Assembly (NCBI GenBank): GCA_031280965.1
Contig: JAITFZ010000014.1
Location: 62,001-126,000, forward strand
Origin: Oscillospiraceae bacterium
GTDB taxonomy: Bacteria; Bacillota; Clostridia; Oscillospirales; Ruminococcaceae
Reading direction: 5' to 3'
DNA length: 64,000 bases
Positions 46,534 through 55,114 of the stretch are shown piece by piece; within the stretch, counting starts at the first letter, position 1, and every line of letters begins with the position of its first letter. The notes under the pieces were generated by a model. The model ran no database searches, was not told the origin of the DNA, and was given only the letters and a program-made list of their open reading frames with translations. The position numbers were made by a program, and so were the translations under genes.

Positions 46534-47892
46534 CTATGTCTGCTCTCCGATTCCTTTTCTCAGCCGCTTCATGACCACAACATACGTCGGCACCAGCACA
46601 GCATCCGCAAGCACCCACGACAGCGGACCCGCAAAGCAGGCGCCGAAGAATCCGAACCTTTCAACAAGAAGGAACGCGACCACGACCCGCCCCACAAGCT
46701 CGCACACACCCGCGGACATAGCCATAAAACTGTAACCAAGCCCCTGCAAGGCATTACGGAATATGAAAAGTATGCCAATCGTTACATAAGACACACCAAG
46801 TACGCGGAGTTGGAACTGTACATTCTGTATAATCCCCGCTTCGCCCGCACCCACGAAAATCATCGCAAAATGCCGTCCGAAGAACCACAGCACCGCTCCC
46901 GCCAATACGCTGTAAACAAGTTGTATACTGAGCGAAATCCGTATGCCTTGTTTGATTCGGTTGAGTTTCTTTGCGCCGAGGTTCTGCCCGCAGAAAGTCG
47001 CCATAGTAAGCCCCAGCGTTTCCATCGGCTGGAACAGCAGCAGGGATATTCTGTTACCGGTCGTCATTGAAGCAATAGCGACGGTGCCGAGTCCGTTGAT
47101 TGCCCTTTGCAGAATCAGCGAGCCGAGCGCGGTTATGGAAAATTGCAAACCCATCGGTACGCCCATAAAGAAAAGTTTTTTTGAATGTTCAAAAGAGAAT
47201 TTCTTTTCTTCTTTGGTGCAGCGGAGAATCGGAAAGTTTTTTCTTACGTAAATAAAGCAAAGGAGCGCGGAAACAGTCTGTGCGATTACGGTTGCAAGAC
47301 CTATGTATTTTACGTCTTCTAACTCATTAAAGCCGAATCCGATTATAAAAAGCAGGTCAAGCCCCACATTTACCACCGAGGAAACAGCGAGAAAGTAGAG
47401 CGGCGACTTACTGTCGCCGAGTGCGCGAAGCAGGCAGGCGAGGACATTAAACGCCATCGCCGCCGGTATTCCGCCAAAGATAAAGATTATGTAGGAATAA
47501 GACAGGTCGATGATTTTATCCGGTACGGCAATCAATTCCAAAAGTTGCCGCGTGAATAATAATGTCACCGTTGTCACCACTACGGCGAAAAAGGCGCAAA
47601 GATAAACGGCGTTCGCCGCGAAACGCCGCATTTCCGTTATGTCGCCTGCTCCGAACCGCTGTGACACCGGTATGCAAAAACCACTGCATATTCCGATAAC
47701 AAAGCCGAGAACAAGAAAGTTGAGCGAACCTGTTGTGCCAACCGCCGCAAGCGCTTCCGAGCCTATAAAACGGCCTACTATTATGGTGTCTGCCAAATTG
47801 TAGAATTGCTGAAATATAGTCCCGAGAAGCAACGGAATTGAAAATCGTATTATTATAGGCAGAGGTCTGCCTTTTGTCATATCTCTGAGCAT
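46534..47892 (-). CDS. MATE-family efflux transporter
   Basis: A 452-residue protein with about twelve membrane helices in two homologous halves. The N-terminal IIRFSIPLLLGTIFQQFYNLADTIIVGRFIGSEALAAVG is characteristic of MATE/NorM-like multidrug or metabolite exporters driven by Na+ or H+. It starts 10 nt after the ACT-domain gene at the end of the lysine operon, so it is probably cotranscribed and may export a pathway-related compound. Substrate is unknown. Confidence 0.9.
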   Translation of the reverse strand: MLRDMTKGRPLPIIIRFSIPLLLGTIFQQFYNLADTIIVGRFIGSEALAAVGTTGSLNFLVLGFVIGICSGFCIPVSQRFGAGDITEMRRFAANAVYLCAFFAVVVTTVTLLFTRQLLELIAVPDKIIDLSYSYIIFIFGGIPAAMAFNVLACLLRALGDSKSPLYFLAVSSVVNVGLDLLFIIGFGFNELEDVKYIGLATVIAQTVSALLCFIYVRKNFPILRCTKEEKKFSFEHSKKLFFMGVPMGLQFSITALGSLILQRAINGLGTVAIASMTTGNRISLLLFQPMETLGLTMATFCGQNLGAKKLNRIKQGIRISLSIQLVYSVLAGAVLWFFGRHFAMIFVGAGEAGIIQNVQFQLRVLGVSYVTIGILFIFRNALQGLGYSFMAMSAGVCELVGRVVVAFLLVERFGFFGACFAGPLSWVLADAVLVPTYVVVMKRLRKGIGEQT

Positions 47893-47902
47893 TTATTTTC
47901 CT

Positions 47903-48355
47903 TTAAGCGAACGCCTCTTTTAACTTCTTCTCTAAATCGACGCACTCGCTTTCATAAACAAGCAGTGAAATTTCATCAAGCCCTGTAGTCACGAGAAGCG
48001 GCAGGCAGTCCAAATCGCGGAGTGCGCCCATAACGCGTGAGGCAAAGCCTGTGTTGCTTACCATCTCGTTTGATTTTATCGTTATCTTGACGTTACCTAC
48101 ATTTATCATAGGCGTAAGGGTTCTCGAAATACGATTGATAATTGAAATCAACTTCGGCATATCGTTATCGGAAAAAGTAAACCCGAAGCTGATTTTCTCC
48201 GAAGCGGCGGGTGCCTGCGAAATCATGTCGATGTTTATACCCGCTTCGGCGGATTGTTCAAACACATCGCAGATAAAAGTGTTTTGGTGCGAAATGGCTA
48301 CGTTGTTGAATGTTACAATGGAAACACCCGGGGTTACAATAATTTGTGTGGACAT
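47903..48355 (-). CDS. ACT-domain protein, aspartokinase regulatory-like (150 aa)
   Basis: Two ACT-type modules fill the protein: residues 6-75 (GVSIVTFNNVAISHQNTFICDVFEQSAEAGINIDMISQAP) and about 82-150 (ITIKSNEMVSNTGFASRVMGALRDLDCLPLLVTTGLDEISLLV). The layout matches the regulatory half of aspartokinase without the kinase domain. It lies between dapB and the MATE gene, 16 nt after dapB, so an amino-acid-sensing role in lysine synthesis is likely. It might regulate an aspartokinase in trans. Confidence 0.8.
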   Translation of the reverse strand: MSTQIIVTPGVSIVTFNNVAISHQNTFICDVFEQSAEAGINIDMISQAPAASEKISFGFTFSDNDMPKLISIINRISRTLTPMINVGNVKITIKSNEMVSNTGFASRVMGALRDLDCLPLLVTTGLDEISLLVYESECVDLEKKLKEAFA

Positions 48356-48371
48356 AATTTTTCTCCTTTTA

Positions 48372-49130
48372 TTAAATGTTTTTTAATAAATCCGACATAT
48401 CATACAATCCTTTTTCGCACTGCGCCAAAAACAGCGCGGCATTAATTGCGCCGTTCGCAAAAACTTCTCTTGATAATGCCGAGTGTGACAGTGAGATAAT
48501 TTCATCGTGTCCGGCGAAAATAATCTCATGTTCACCTACGATTGTGCCGCCGCGAACCGAATGTATGCCGAGTTCGTCTTTTATGCGGGGTCTGTGAGTT
48601 CCGCTGCGCCCGTAAACGTACCTGAGCGCGTTGCAACGTTCTTCGTTCAGCGCGTCCGCAAGCATAATCGCAGTTCCGGAAGGCGAGTCTTTTTTGTGAT
48701 TGTGATGTTTTTCGATGATTTCGGTGTCAAACTGCCCACCCAAAACCCGCACGGCGCGCCGCGCCAAATCCGCGAGCAGATTAATTCCGAGCGACATATT
48801 AAACGTGAAGAATACGGGAATCAGGGAGGACGCAGATTTAATTTTCGCTGTTTCGTCCTGCGTGTAGCCGGTAGTAGCTATAACGGCGGGGACGCCGCGC
48901 ATTTTGCAGTAGGAAAGAATGTCCGAAAGGGCGGACGGGTGCGAAAAATCTATAAGTACATCGGGCTTTTCTTCAACGTCGGAGATATTGCGGAAAACTT
49001 CAAAACCGGCGTATTTCCCGCCGGCGGGGTCAATTCCTGCGGCGATTCTGCAATTCGGGTAATTTTCAACCAACTCCGCAATCACGCGCCCCATTTTTCC
49101 GCACGCACCGGATAATGCAATGTTTATCAT
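48372..49130 (-). CDS. dapB: 4-hydroxy-tetrahydrodipicolinate reductase
   Basis: A 252-residue NAD(P)H-dependent reductase of lysine/diaminopimelate synthesis. The Rossmann motif GACGKMG lies at residues 8-14, the catalytic His pair is in EIIEKHHNHKKDSPSGTA, and HEIIFAGHDEIISLSHSALSREVF forms the C-terminal region. The length is standard. It lies between dapA and the ACT gene. Confidence 0.96.
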   Translation of the reverse strand: MINIALSGACGKMGRVIAELVENYPNCRIAAGIDPAGGKYAGFEVFRNISDVEEKPDVLIDFSHPSALSDILSYCKMRGVPAVIATTGYTQDETAKIKSASSLIPVFFTFNMSLGINLLADLARRAVRVLGGQFDTEIIEKHHNHKKDSPSGTAIMLADALNEERCNALRYVYGRSGTHRPRIKDELGIHSVRGGTIVGEHEIIFAGHDEIISLSHSALSREVFANGAINAALFLAQCEKGLYDMSDLLKNI

Positions 49131-49176
49131 TTTCGTTTTCCTTTTTTACCGGGCGCACAATGCGCGTCCCTGCGAT

Positions 49177-50064
49177 TTATAATATACCTGCTTCAGCCAT
49201 TTCTGCGCGAAGCCTTTCAACAGCGCTCTCGTCCATGTCGCAAAGCGGCAGACGTGCGCTTCCGACATTAATGCCGAGAAGCCGCATTGCGTGTTTTACG
49301 GGGATAGGGCTCACGTCCATGAACAAGCCGTCAGTATACATGAAGCGCGAGTATTTCTGCTGAAGCTGTCCCGCTTCGGCAAAATTATTCTCAAGGCAAA
49401 GCGAGCAAATCTTATGTACGACCTCCGGCACTACGTTCGCCATTACCGAAATCGCACCTTTCGCGCCGAGCGCCATTGACGCAACATTCATATAATCATC
49501 GCCGCTGTATACATCAAGCCCGCTTTCACGAATTAACGCTGAGAAATAAGCGACATCGCCGCCGGATTCCTTTACCGCCTGAACATTGGGATACTTGGCG
49601 AGTTCCTTAAAAGTTCCGAGTTCTATTTTTATACCTGTGCGGGAAACGATATTGTAAAGCATAATCGGAATCCGCACTTTCTCTGCGACCGCCCCGAAGT
49701 GCCTGACAAGCCCTCTTTGTGAGGTTTTGTTGTAATACGGCGAAACTAACAACAAAGCATCTGCGCCGGCTTTTTCGGCTTCCGTCGACAACTCAACCAT
49801 GTAAGCGGTGTCATTACTGCCCGTGCCGGCGACTACAGGAATTCGCCCGGCGGCTTTTTCCGCGGAAAAGCGTATGCACTCGATATGTTCCTCGTTGTTC
49901 ATGGTGCTGGCTTCGCCGGTTGTGCCGCAGATAATGAGTGCGCTTGTGCCGCCTTTGATTTGCCGTTCAATCAGTTCACCCATGAGCGGGTAGTTTATAC
50001 TTCCGTCGGGGTTCATAGGTGTGACAAGCGCCACGCCTGAACCTGTGTAGATTGGATTTCTCAT
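49177..50064 (-). CDS. dapA: 4-hydroxy-tetrahydrodipicolinate synthase
   Basis: A 295-residue TIM-barrel lyase joining aspartate semialdehyde and pyruvate. GTTGEASTMNNEEH, LLVSPYYNKTSQRGL and the Schiff-base Lys in VQAVKESGGDV are all present. It is followed by dapB with a 46-nt gap and preceded by asd with a 41-nt gap, giving consecutive pathway steps. Confidence 0.96.
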   Translation of the reverse strand: MRNPIYTGSGVALVTPMNPDGSINYPLMGELIERQIKGGTSALIICGTTGEASTMNNEEHIECIRFSAEKAAGRIPVVAGTGSNDTAYMVELSTEAEKAGADALLLVSPYYNKTSQRGLVRHFGAVAEKVRIPIMLYNIVSRTGIKIELGTFKELAKYPNVQAVKESGGDVAYFSALIRESGLDVYSGDDYMNVASMALGAKGAISVMANVVPEVVHKICSLCLENNFAEAGQLQQKYSRFMYTDGLFMDVSPIPVKHAMRLLGINVGSARLPLCDMDESAVERLRAEMAEAGIL

Positions 50065-50105
50065 AAAATGTTCTCCTCTAAATTTGTATAGCGCTGAAAG
50101 CCGTA

Positions 50106-51179
50106 TTAATCAAAATAACCTTTTGTTTTCAGCAATTCCGCCATCAGCACCGCACCGCCCGCCGCACCGCGAATCGTATTATGCGAAAGCCCGATGAACT
50201 TATAATCATATTGCGTATCTTCGCGAAGCCGCCCCGTTGAAACCCCCATGCCGTTATAAAGACCGCGATGAAGCTTCGTCTGCGGAAAGTTTTCCTCCTC
50301 AAAGTAAGTGAGAAATTTCTCAGGTGCCGACGGCAACGACTCCGATAAACCGCCGAAATTATTCCACAGCTCAACGATTTCTTCTTTAGCGGGTTTATTC
50401 TCAAATCGCACAAAAACCGCCGCCAAATGCCCGTCTGTAACGGGAACGCGAATACACTGCGATGTTATGTTTATCCCCGCCGCGCTCAGAATCTTGCCGT
50501 TTTCAATATTTCCCCAGATTTTAAGCGGTTCTGTTTCAGACTTTTCTTCCTCATTACCGCCGATATGGGGAATCACGTTATCAACCATTTCTTCCCACAT
50601 GTCAAATGTTTTCCCCGCGCCCGAAATAGCCTGATACGTACAAGCGAGTACGTCCTTAACGCCAAACCTCATAAGCGGGTACAGAGCGGGTACATAGCTT
50701 TGAATTGAGCAGTTGGACTGTACGGCGATAAAGCCTTTTTTCGTGCCGAGACGTTTTCGCTGAACTTCTATGATTTCGGTGTGTCCGGGGTTTATTTCGG
50801 GAATTATCATAGGTACATCGGGAAACAGGCGACATGCGGAGTTGTTGGAAACAACAGGACATTCCGCTTTCGCGTAGGCTTCCTCAAGCGCTATTGTTTC
50901 ATCCTTTTTCATATCAACGGCGCAGAATACAAAATCGACTTCTTTTGTGACGGCATCTATGTCCGAAGCGTCAAGAACCGTCATGTTCTTCATACTTTCG
51001 GGAACGGATTCGCTCATCATCCAGCGGTCTTTTACAACTTCGCCGTAAGTTCTGCCCGCAGAACGCGGCGAAGCCGCCAATGTGCGCACCTCAAACCACG
51101 GATGTTCCGCAAGCAACAGCGCGAATCGTTGTCCGACCATACCCGTTGCGCCGATAATACCGACTTTCAGCTTTTTCAT
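50106..51179 (-). CDS. asd: Aspartate-semialdehyde dehydrogenase
   Basis: The start is set at ATG 51179 (MKKLKVGIIGATGMVGQRF) with AAAGGAG before it; the track's start adds 39 upstream codons without homology. The N-terminal NADP motif GATGMVG, the catalytic Cys in AVQSNCSIQSY, and ISGAGKTFDMWEEM identify the enzyme. The length of 357 fits the archaeal/fungal-type subfamily. It is the first gene of the lysine operon with its promoter about 110 nt upstream. Confidence 0.95.
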   Translation of the reverse strand: MKKLKVGIIGATGMVGQRFALLLAEHPWFEVRTLAASPRSAGRTYGEVVKDRWMMSESVPESMKNMTVLDASDIDAVTKEVDFVFCAVDMKKDETIALEEAYAKAECPVVSNNSACRLFPDVPMIIPEINPGHTEIIEVQRKRLGTKKGFIAVQSNCSIQSYVPALYPLMRFGVKDVLACTYQAISGAGKTFDMWEEMVDNVIPHIGGNEEEKSETEPLKIWGNIENGKILSAAGINITSQCIRVPVTDGHLAAVFVRFENKPAKEEIVELWNNFGGLSESLPSAPEKFLTYFEEENFPQTKLHRGLYNGMGVSTGRLREDTQYDYKFIGLSHNTIRGAAGGAVLMAELLKTKGYFD

Positions 51180-51286
51180 TTTTTCTCCTTTGGCGCGCGA
51201 ACCCGCCCCTGCTGTTCTAAAATATATTATTATATGTTTTGTCTTTATTCTTTTTCTTTCGCTTTGTTTATAAACGGCTTTAATTA

Positions 51287-51315
51287 AATGTAGCATAAAA
51301 AAGTGCTTTTGTCAA
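51287..51315 (-). promoter_or_regulatory. Promoter of the asd-dapA-dapB operon
   Basis: On the minus strand TTGACA (51315-51310), 17 bp, TACATT (51292-51287). Its -35 is 9 bp from the -35 of the divergent prepilin promoter. The leader of about 100 nt was checked for a lysine riboswitch; none was recognised, and it is too short. Confidence 0.65.
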
Positions 51316-51324
51316 CCTTAACAC

Positions 51325-51353
51325 TTGACAAAGCCATTATTATTGTATATAAT
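51325..51353 (+). promoter_or_regulatory. Consensus sigma-A promoter of the prepilin gene
   Basis: TTGACA, 17 bp, TATAAT, 42 nt upstream of the ATG. Confidence 0.85.
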
Positions 51354-51394
51354 TATTATATACAGCAATTTTCATAGCGGGAAAAGAGGTCAAT

Positions 51395-52018
51395 ATGACA
51401 GATTTTAGGCGTTTCAGGAAAATTGGAAGTAAAAGCGGCTTTACTCTAATTGAGCTTATGGTGGTTATTACGATTGTCGGGGTACTGCTCGCGATAGTTG
51501 TACCTGCTTTGCTTTCGGGCAATCGTGCCTCAAGAGCCGCCAATGAGAGGGCGCGGGATTTTTATTTTACGGCACAAGGCGTTATGGCGGATGTGCGCTT
51601 GTCAAGAAACGATGATATAAAAATCACTCAACCACCCCCTCTTACCCAAAACATAGTTTTCATTGAGGTTATAAAAACCGGAACAACGGTAAACCCGGAA
51701 AATCTCCTACGTCCTTTACGAGGGCAGCTGAATATAATCGACGGTGATGTTGAAGCCGACTTCGCTGTATTTGTTCTCGGAAAGTTACAAACGTATCTCC
51801 AGGGTACTAACGAGAGTCAGGAGTTTTACTATTTCACGGTTGACGAGCATTACAGAGTCGGAGCGGTGTTTACATCTACCGCGCAGGTTGGGAACGCCGG
51901 TGATTTGGATTCTTATACCCTGACTGCAAGCAACCGCGTAGATTCAATTATGGTCGGCGTTTTTCCGACAGAGCGGGCACACACCAATACGGATATGACA
52001 GAATTTGATATGGGGTAG
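51395..52018 (+). CDS. Orphan type IV prepilin-like protein (207 aa)
   Basis: A 14-residue basic leader is followed by GFTLIELMVVITIVGVLLAIVVPALL, the prepilin peptidase site (G/F with Glu5) and hydrophobic assembly helix of type IV pilins and pseudopilins. The remaining 150 residues form a polar domain without recognised motif. No pilus ATPase, platform or peptidase gene is near. It may use a pilus or competence apparatus encoded elsewhere. It has a perfect promoter and is followed by a strong palindromic terminator. Confidence 0.85.
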   Translation: MTDFRRFRKIGSKSGFTLIELMVVITIVGVLLAIVVPALLSGNRASRAANERARDFYFTAQGVMADVRLSRNDDIKITQPPPLTQNIVFIEVIKTGTTVNPENLLRPLRGQLNIIDGDVEADFAVFVLGKLQTYLQGTNESQEFYYFTVDEHYRVGAVFTSTAQVGNAGDLDSYTLTASNRVDSIMVGVFPTERAHTNTDMTEFDMG

Positions 52019-52033
52019 GGAAATAAACATTGC

Positions 52034-52080
52034 TATAAGTTAACAGGGAACGGTTTAAAACCGTTCCCTGTTAACTTATA
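52034..52080. terminator. 47-bp perfect palindrome between convergent genes
   Basis: A 23-bp arm (TATAAGTTAACAGGGAACGG plus TTT) and its exact complement flank a single A. It lies between the prepilin and esterase stop codons and should terminate both. Arms this long and perfect are unusual for an ordinary terminator. Confidence 0.75.
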
Positions 52081-52104
52081 CGTTCAAGATTAACGCCTAA
52101 GAAT

Positions 52105-53688
52105 TTAACAATTATACATCTCGAATAAATTAGGCGGGAGCTTTTCGTTATAAGCAAGACGATAAGCAAGACGCGCCAACCTTTCGCCTATATCGCGTTT
52201 ATTCTGCGGGTGCAGGTCGTTGTATTCGCCGAGGTCATAACCTAAGGCAAGTCCGGTTTTCGGCAGTTCAAGGCACAGCTTCTGCTGTTCACGGAGCTTT
52301 TCCCAGTGTGCGCCGTGTTCGCTGTCGTGACTGCCGGTATATTCATAGTACACCAACTGCGTCATTATAAACGGCAGTTCCCTAATTCCCCGTGCTTCCC
52401 GCCAGCCGTTAATCATCGCGGAAAGCTTTTCGGCGTAACGTCCGGGATTCCCCGTGTCAGACTCGCCCTGATACCAGATTACGCCCTTAACCGCAGTGTT
52501 CATGAGCGGCGAAATCATACCGTTGAACAGTCCGGTCGGCTTATAATTAAAGAAAGTCATCGGCGCCTGATTTTCTGTTTCCGCGCCCTGCCGGCGTTTC
52601 CAAACACCGCCTATATCAAGCGTGCGTCTTTCGGTCGCGAGGAAGTAATTCTTGCCGGCCGCGAATTCACCATACCCGCCGAAGCACAGCAGTCTTATTG
52701 CAATAACACATCTGCCTTCAGGCAGTGTGAACTGATAATCACGTGGCGGATAGCGGTAATAGGTCGTGCCGATTTTCTCGCCGTTCACAAATACTTCGTC
52801 CATATCTATAGCTGTTCCGAGGAAGATGCTCGCGGGCTTTCCCCATAACTCTTCAGGTAAGTCAATCGTCTTGCGATACCAGTATGAACCCGATTTATGC
52901 ACGGGCTTGTGAATATTTATTTCCTCCCAGTCAGAATCATCATAATCCGCACCCGCCCAGCTTTCTCTAAAGCCGAGGTCGCTTTCGCCAAGCTGTTTGT
53001 GATAATCCTGCGAGTACTTTTCATAATCACCGAGGGTTTTTTTTATGTATTCGGGGTCTTTGCACTTTTCGGCTTCGGCAAGCTCATTTGTCAAGCCCAA
53101 ATCCTCAAGCATTTCGCGGCTCATCCACGCAGTAACAGGCGTTCCGCCGACAGCCGATGCAAGCAGTCCGATAGGGATTTTGTAACGCTCATGAAGCTTT
53201 TTTGCGAAGAAGTAGCCCACCGCCGTGAAGTTTGCAATAACTTCCGGCGAAAACGCTTCCCACTTGCTTTCGGATAAGCTGAATTCATCTGAAGGCGCGT
53301 TGAAATTATGCACCTGCGGGACTTTAAATTGCCGAATCATAGGGTTTTGTGCCGCCGCATCGTCAGGGTAATTATGGCGGACACGGGAAAGCCAAAGCTC
53401 CATGTTCGACTGCCCCGAGCAGAGCCAAACATCGCCGATTAATATATCTCCGACAATAATTACTTCGCCGTTTGAACTGATTTTCATTTCAAGCGGTTCG
53501 CTGCACGCCTCAAATTCACCGAGAGAGCAAAGCCAGAAGCCGTTCCCGTCGGCGGTCGCGGTTACGGCAACGCCGTTGAAGCTGATTTCAACAGCTTCAT
53601 TCGGGTTGCAATATCCGCGGATTTTTATCTCTGTGTTTCTTTGCAGAATCATGCTGTTTGAAATGAGGGGTGATAATTTCAAGCTCAT
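52105..53688 (-). CDS. Sialate O-acetylesterase-type SGNH carbohydrate esterase
   Basis: The catalytic Ser lies in VWLCSGQSNMELWLSR near residue 95, and the family blocks KGVIWYQGESDTGNPGRYAEK and NDLHPQNKRDIGERLARLAY (His in LHP) complete the SGNH site. An N-terminal beta domain (MILQRNTEIKIRGYCNPNEAV) and a central jelly-roll insertion (KPASIFLGTAIDMDEVFVNGEKIG) match family members of about 500-650 residues. No signal peptide is visible, so it may act on imported acetylated oligosaccharides such as xylan fragments, despite the family name. It follows the CPBP gene by 20 nt. Confidence 0.88.
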   Translation of the reverse strand: MSLKLSPLISNSMILQRNTEIKIRGYCNPNEAVEISFNGVAVTATADGNGFWLCSLGEFEACSEPLEMKISSNGEVIIVGDILIGDVWLCSGQSNMELWLSRVRHNYPDDAAAQNPMIRQFKVPQVHNFNAPSDEFSLSESKWEAFSPEVIANFTAVGYFFAKKLHERYKIPIGLLASAVGGTPVTAWMSREMLEDLGLTNELAEAEKCKDPEYIKKTLGDYEKYSQDYHKQLGESDLGFRESWAGADYDDSDWEEINIHKPVHKSGSYWYRKTIDLPEELWGKPASIFLGTAIDMDEVFVNGEKIGTTYYRYPPRDYQFTLPEGRCVIAIRLLCFGGYGEFAAGKNYFLATERRTLDIGGVWKRRQGAETENQAPMTFFNYKPTGLFNGMISPLMNTAVKGVIWYQGESDTGNPGRYAEKLSAMINGWREARGIRELPFIMTQLVYYEYTGSHDSEHGAHWEKLREQQKLCLELPKTGLALGYDLGEYNDLHPQNKRDIGERLARLAYRLAYNEKLPPNLFEMYNC

Positions 53689-53708
53689 AGGTTTCTCCTT
53701 TTACATTC

Positions 53709-54740
53709 TCATGTCCCGATAATCGTATCTGCAATCAGCACAATCATCATAATCAGCACAAACGGATTCTCCGCGACCATCCGCAACCTGTCTGCCGCCG
53801 GTATGAACGGGTTGCGGTTCTCGGTTTTAAACCGCCCTTTAACGCAAAAGTATATTAAGATGACTGCTCCGAGAGCAAGCATACCATACGGGAAAAGGTT
53901 CGCAATCAGCGTTAATAGCGGATTTTCCGCAGTATCGGCTTTCGCAAAAAACTGCGAAAGCAATATAGCAAACACGTTGTTGATTATATGCAGGGCAATT
54001 GCGGGTTTTACGGAGTTGGCTCTAACCGCGACTATTCCGTAAATCAAACCGCCCATTGTTGTGTAAAGGAACTGCGTGAAGTTTCCGTGGAAGAAACCGA
54101 AAAGCAGTGCGGTTATAATCACCGCCTGAAAATCGCCGTAACGCCGCAAAGGTACGAGCAGTAAATGACGGTAAATTAATTCTTCAAGCACCGGGCTTAT
54201 CAGCCCTACCATAATCAGCATGATTATGACCTCGGCGGCGGTTTGCGGCATTACGCCCTCAAACACATCGCGCAGTCCGCCACCCCCGAAAACAGGTTGC
54301 AAAAGATAGGCGACAAGGTGCGAAATAAAGCTTGCTATTATGCTGAGGGCATAACTTGCGATAAAAATAGGTACAAGCCAACTCATTTTAAATTCGTAAG
54401 GAAGCCCTTGCTTCTTAAACGTCATCTTATCCTTAAAAGCAAACCCGAAGAGCAAAAACGAAGGCACAAAAATAACCAAATGACTTAAAAACCAAATTAA
54501 AAAATAAAAGAAATTTTGTTCAAGTGCGCTCACAGTCACTGTTTCGGTCGCCTCCGCCGTAACTTCCGGCGCGGAAGACAATGCAAGGTTGATTATGTAA
54601 ACCAACAGTCGCGGAATAACAGTCGCCGCAATTACAGTCACGGCAAGCAGAAACAACAGCTTTTTGAAGTCTTTGATTTCGTTTTGCTTCAGCTCATCGC
54701 TATTGCCGACAACTGCTTCGTTTTCATTAAATTCTGTCAA
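53709..54740 (-). CDS. CPBP-family intramembrane metalloprotease
   Basis: A 343-residue protein with about eight membrane helices. The CPBP/Abi motifs are present: EELIYRHLLL (EExxxR), LLFGFFHGNFTQF (FxxxH) and ALHIINNVFA (HxxxN/D type). Members are CAAX-type proteases or transporter-linked membrane proteins; in Firmicutes several relate to bacteriocin self-immunity. It heads an apparent two-gene operon with the esterase. Confidence 0.88.
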   Translation of the reverse strand: MTEFNENEAVVGNSDELKQNEIKDFKKLLFLLAVTVIAATVIPRLLVYIINLALSSAPEVTAEATETVTVSALEQNFFYFLIWFLSHLVIFVPSFLLFGFAFKDKMTFKKQGLPYEFKMSWLVPIFIASYALSIIASFISHLVAYLLQPVFGGGGLRDVFEGVMPQTAAEVIIMLIMVGLISPVLEELIYRHLLLVPLRRYGDFQAVIITALLFGFFHGNFTQFLYTTMGGLIYGIVAVRANSVKPAIALHIINNVFAILLSQFFAKADTAENPLLTLIANLFPYGMLALGAVILIYFCVKGRFKTENRNPFIPAADRLRMVAENPFVLIMMIVLIADTIIGT

Positions 54741-54800
54741 TTTTTATCCCCCGCTTCCGCAATCGCTCCAGCTTAACTATAATAAATAATTCTAAATAAC

Positions 54801-54829
54801 AGTATAAGCGGTATGAAGTATTTTGTCAA
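54801..54829 (-). promoter_or_regulatory. Promoter of the CPBP-esterase operon
   Basis: On the minus strand TTGACA (54829-54824), 17 bp, TATACT (54806-54801). Confidence 0.75.
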
Positions 54830-54999
54830 GCCCGATGAAGCGAATCCTTTCGTCGGGGACATGAAAATGGCTTGCAGAATTAACTCAGTTTTTCATGCGT
54901 CAGCCGTATCACTTTTACAAATTATCATCAAAACCGCTTCCGTAATTTGGTAATATCGCTGATTTTTTCATTTTCCGTGACACGCTTATTAATAATACC
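54830..54999. other. Intergenic region between divergent promoters
   Basis: The full gap 54741-55114 is 374 bp. Apart from the two promoters it holds a stem-loop just upstream of the CPBP promoter (CCCGATGAA...TTTCGTCGGGG, about 54830-54859). No gene was seen. Confidence 0.5.
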
Positions 55000-55028
55000 T
55001 TGAATTATACTTTTCTTTATGTTATTAT
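55000..55028 (+). promoter_or_regulatory. Promoter of the histone-tail/SCP2-like gene
   Basis: TTGAAT, 17 bp, TATTAT. Confidence 0.55.
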
Positions 55029-55114
55029 AGTTGTGTAATACTATTTGGCACACTGTATCTTGATGTTTTGATTATGGCGTGCCGTAATTTTACTTTGAAA
55101 GGAAATTTATTGGC

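Noticed and set aside
51180-51286. Possible lysine riboswitch upstream of asd
   Set aside because: The leader from the mapped promoter is only about 100 nt and lacks the L-box conserved segments; the riboswitch is about 170 nt.
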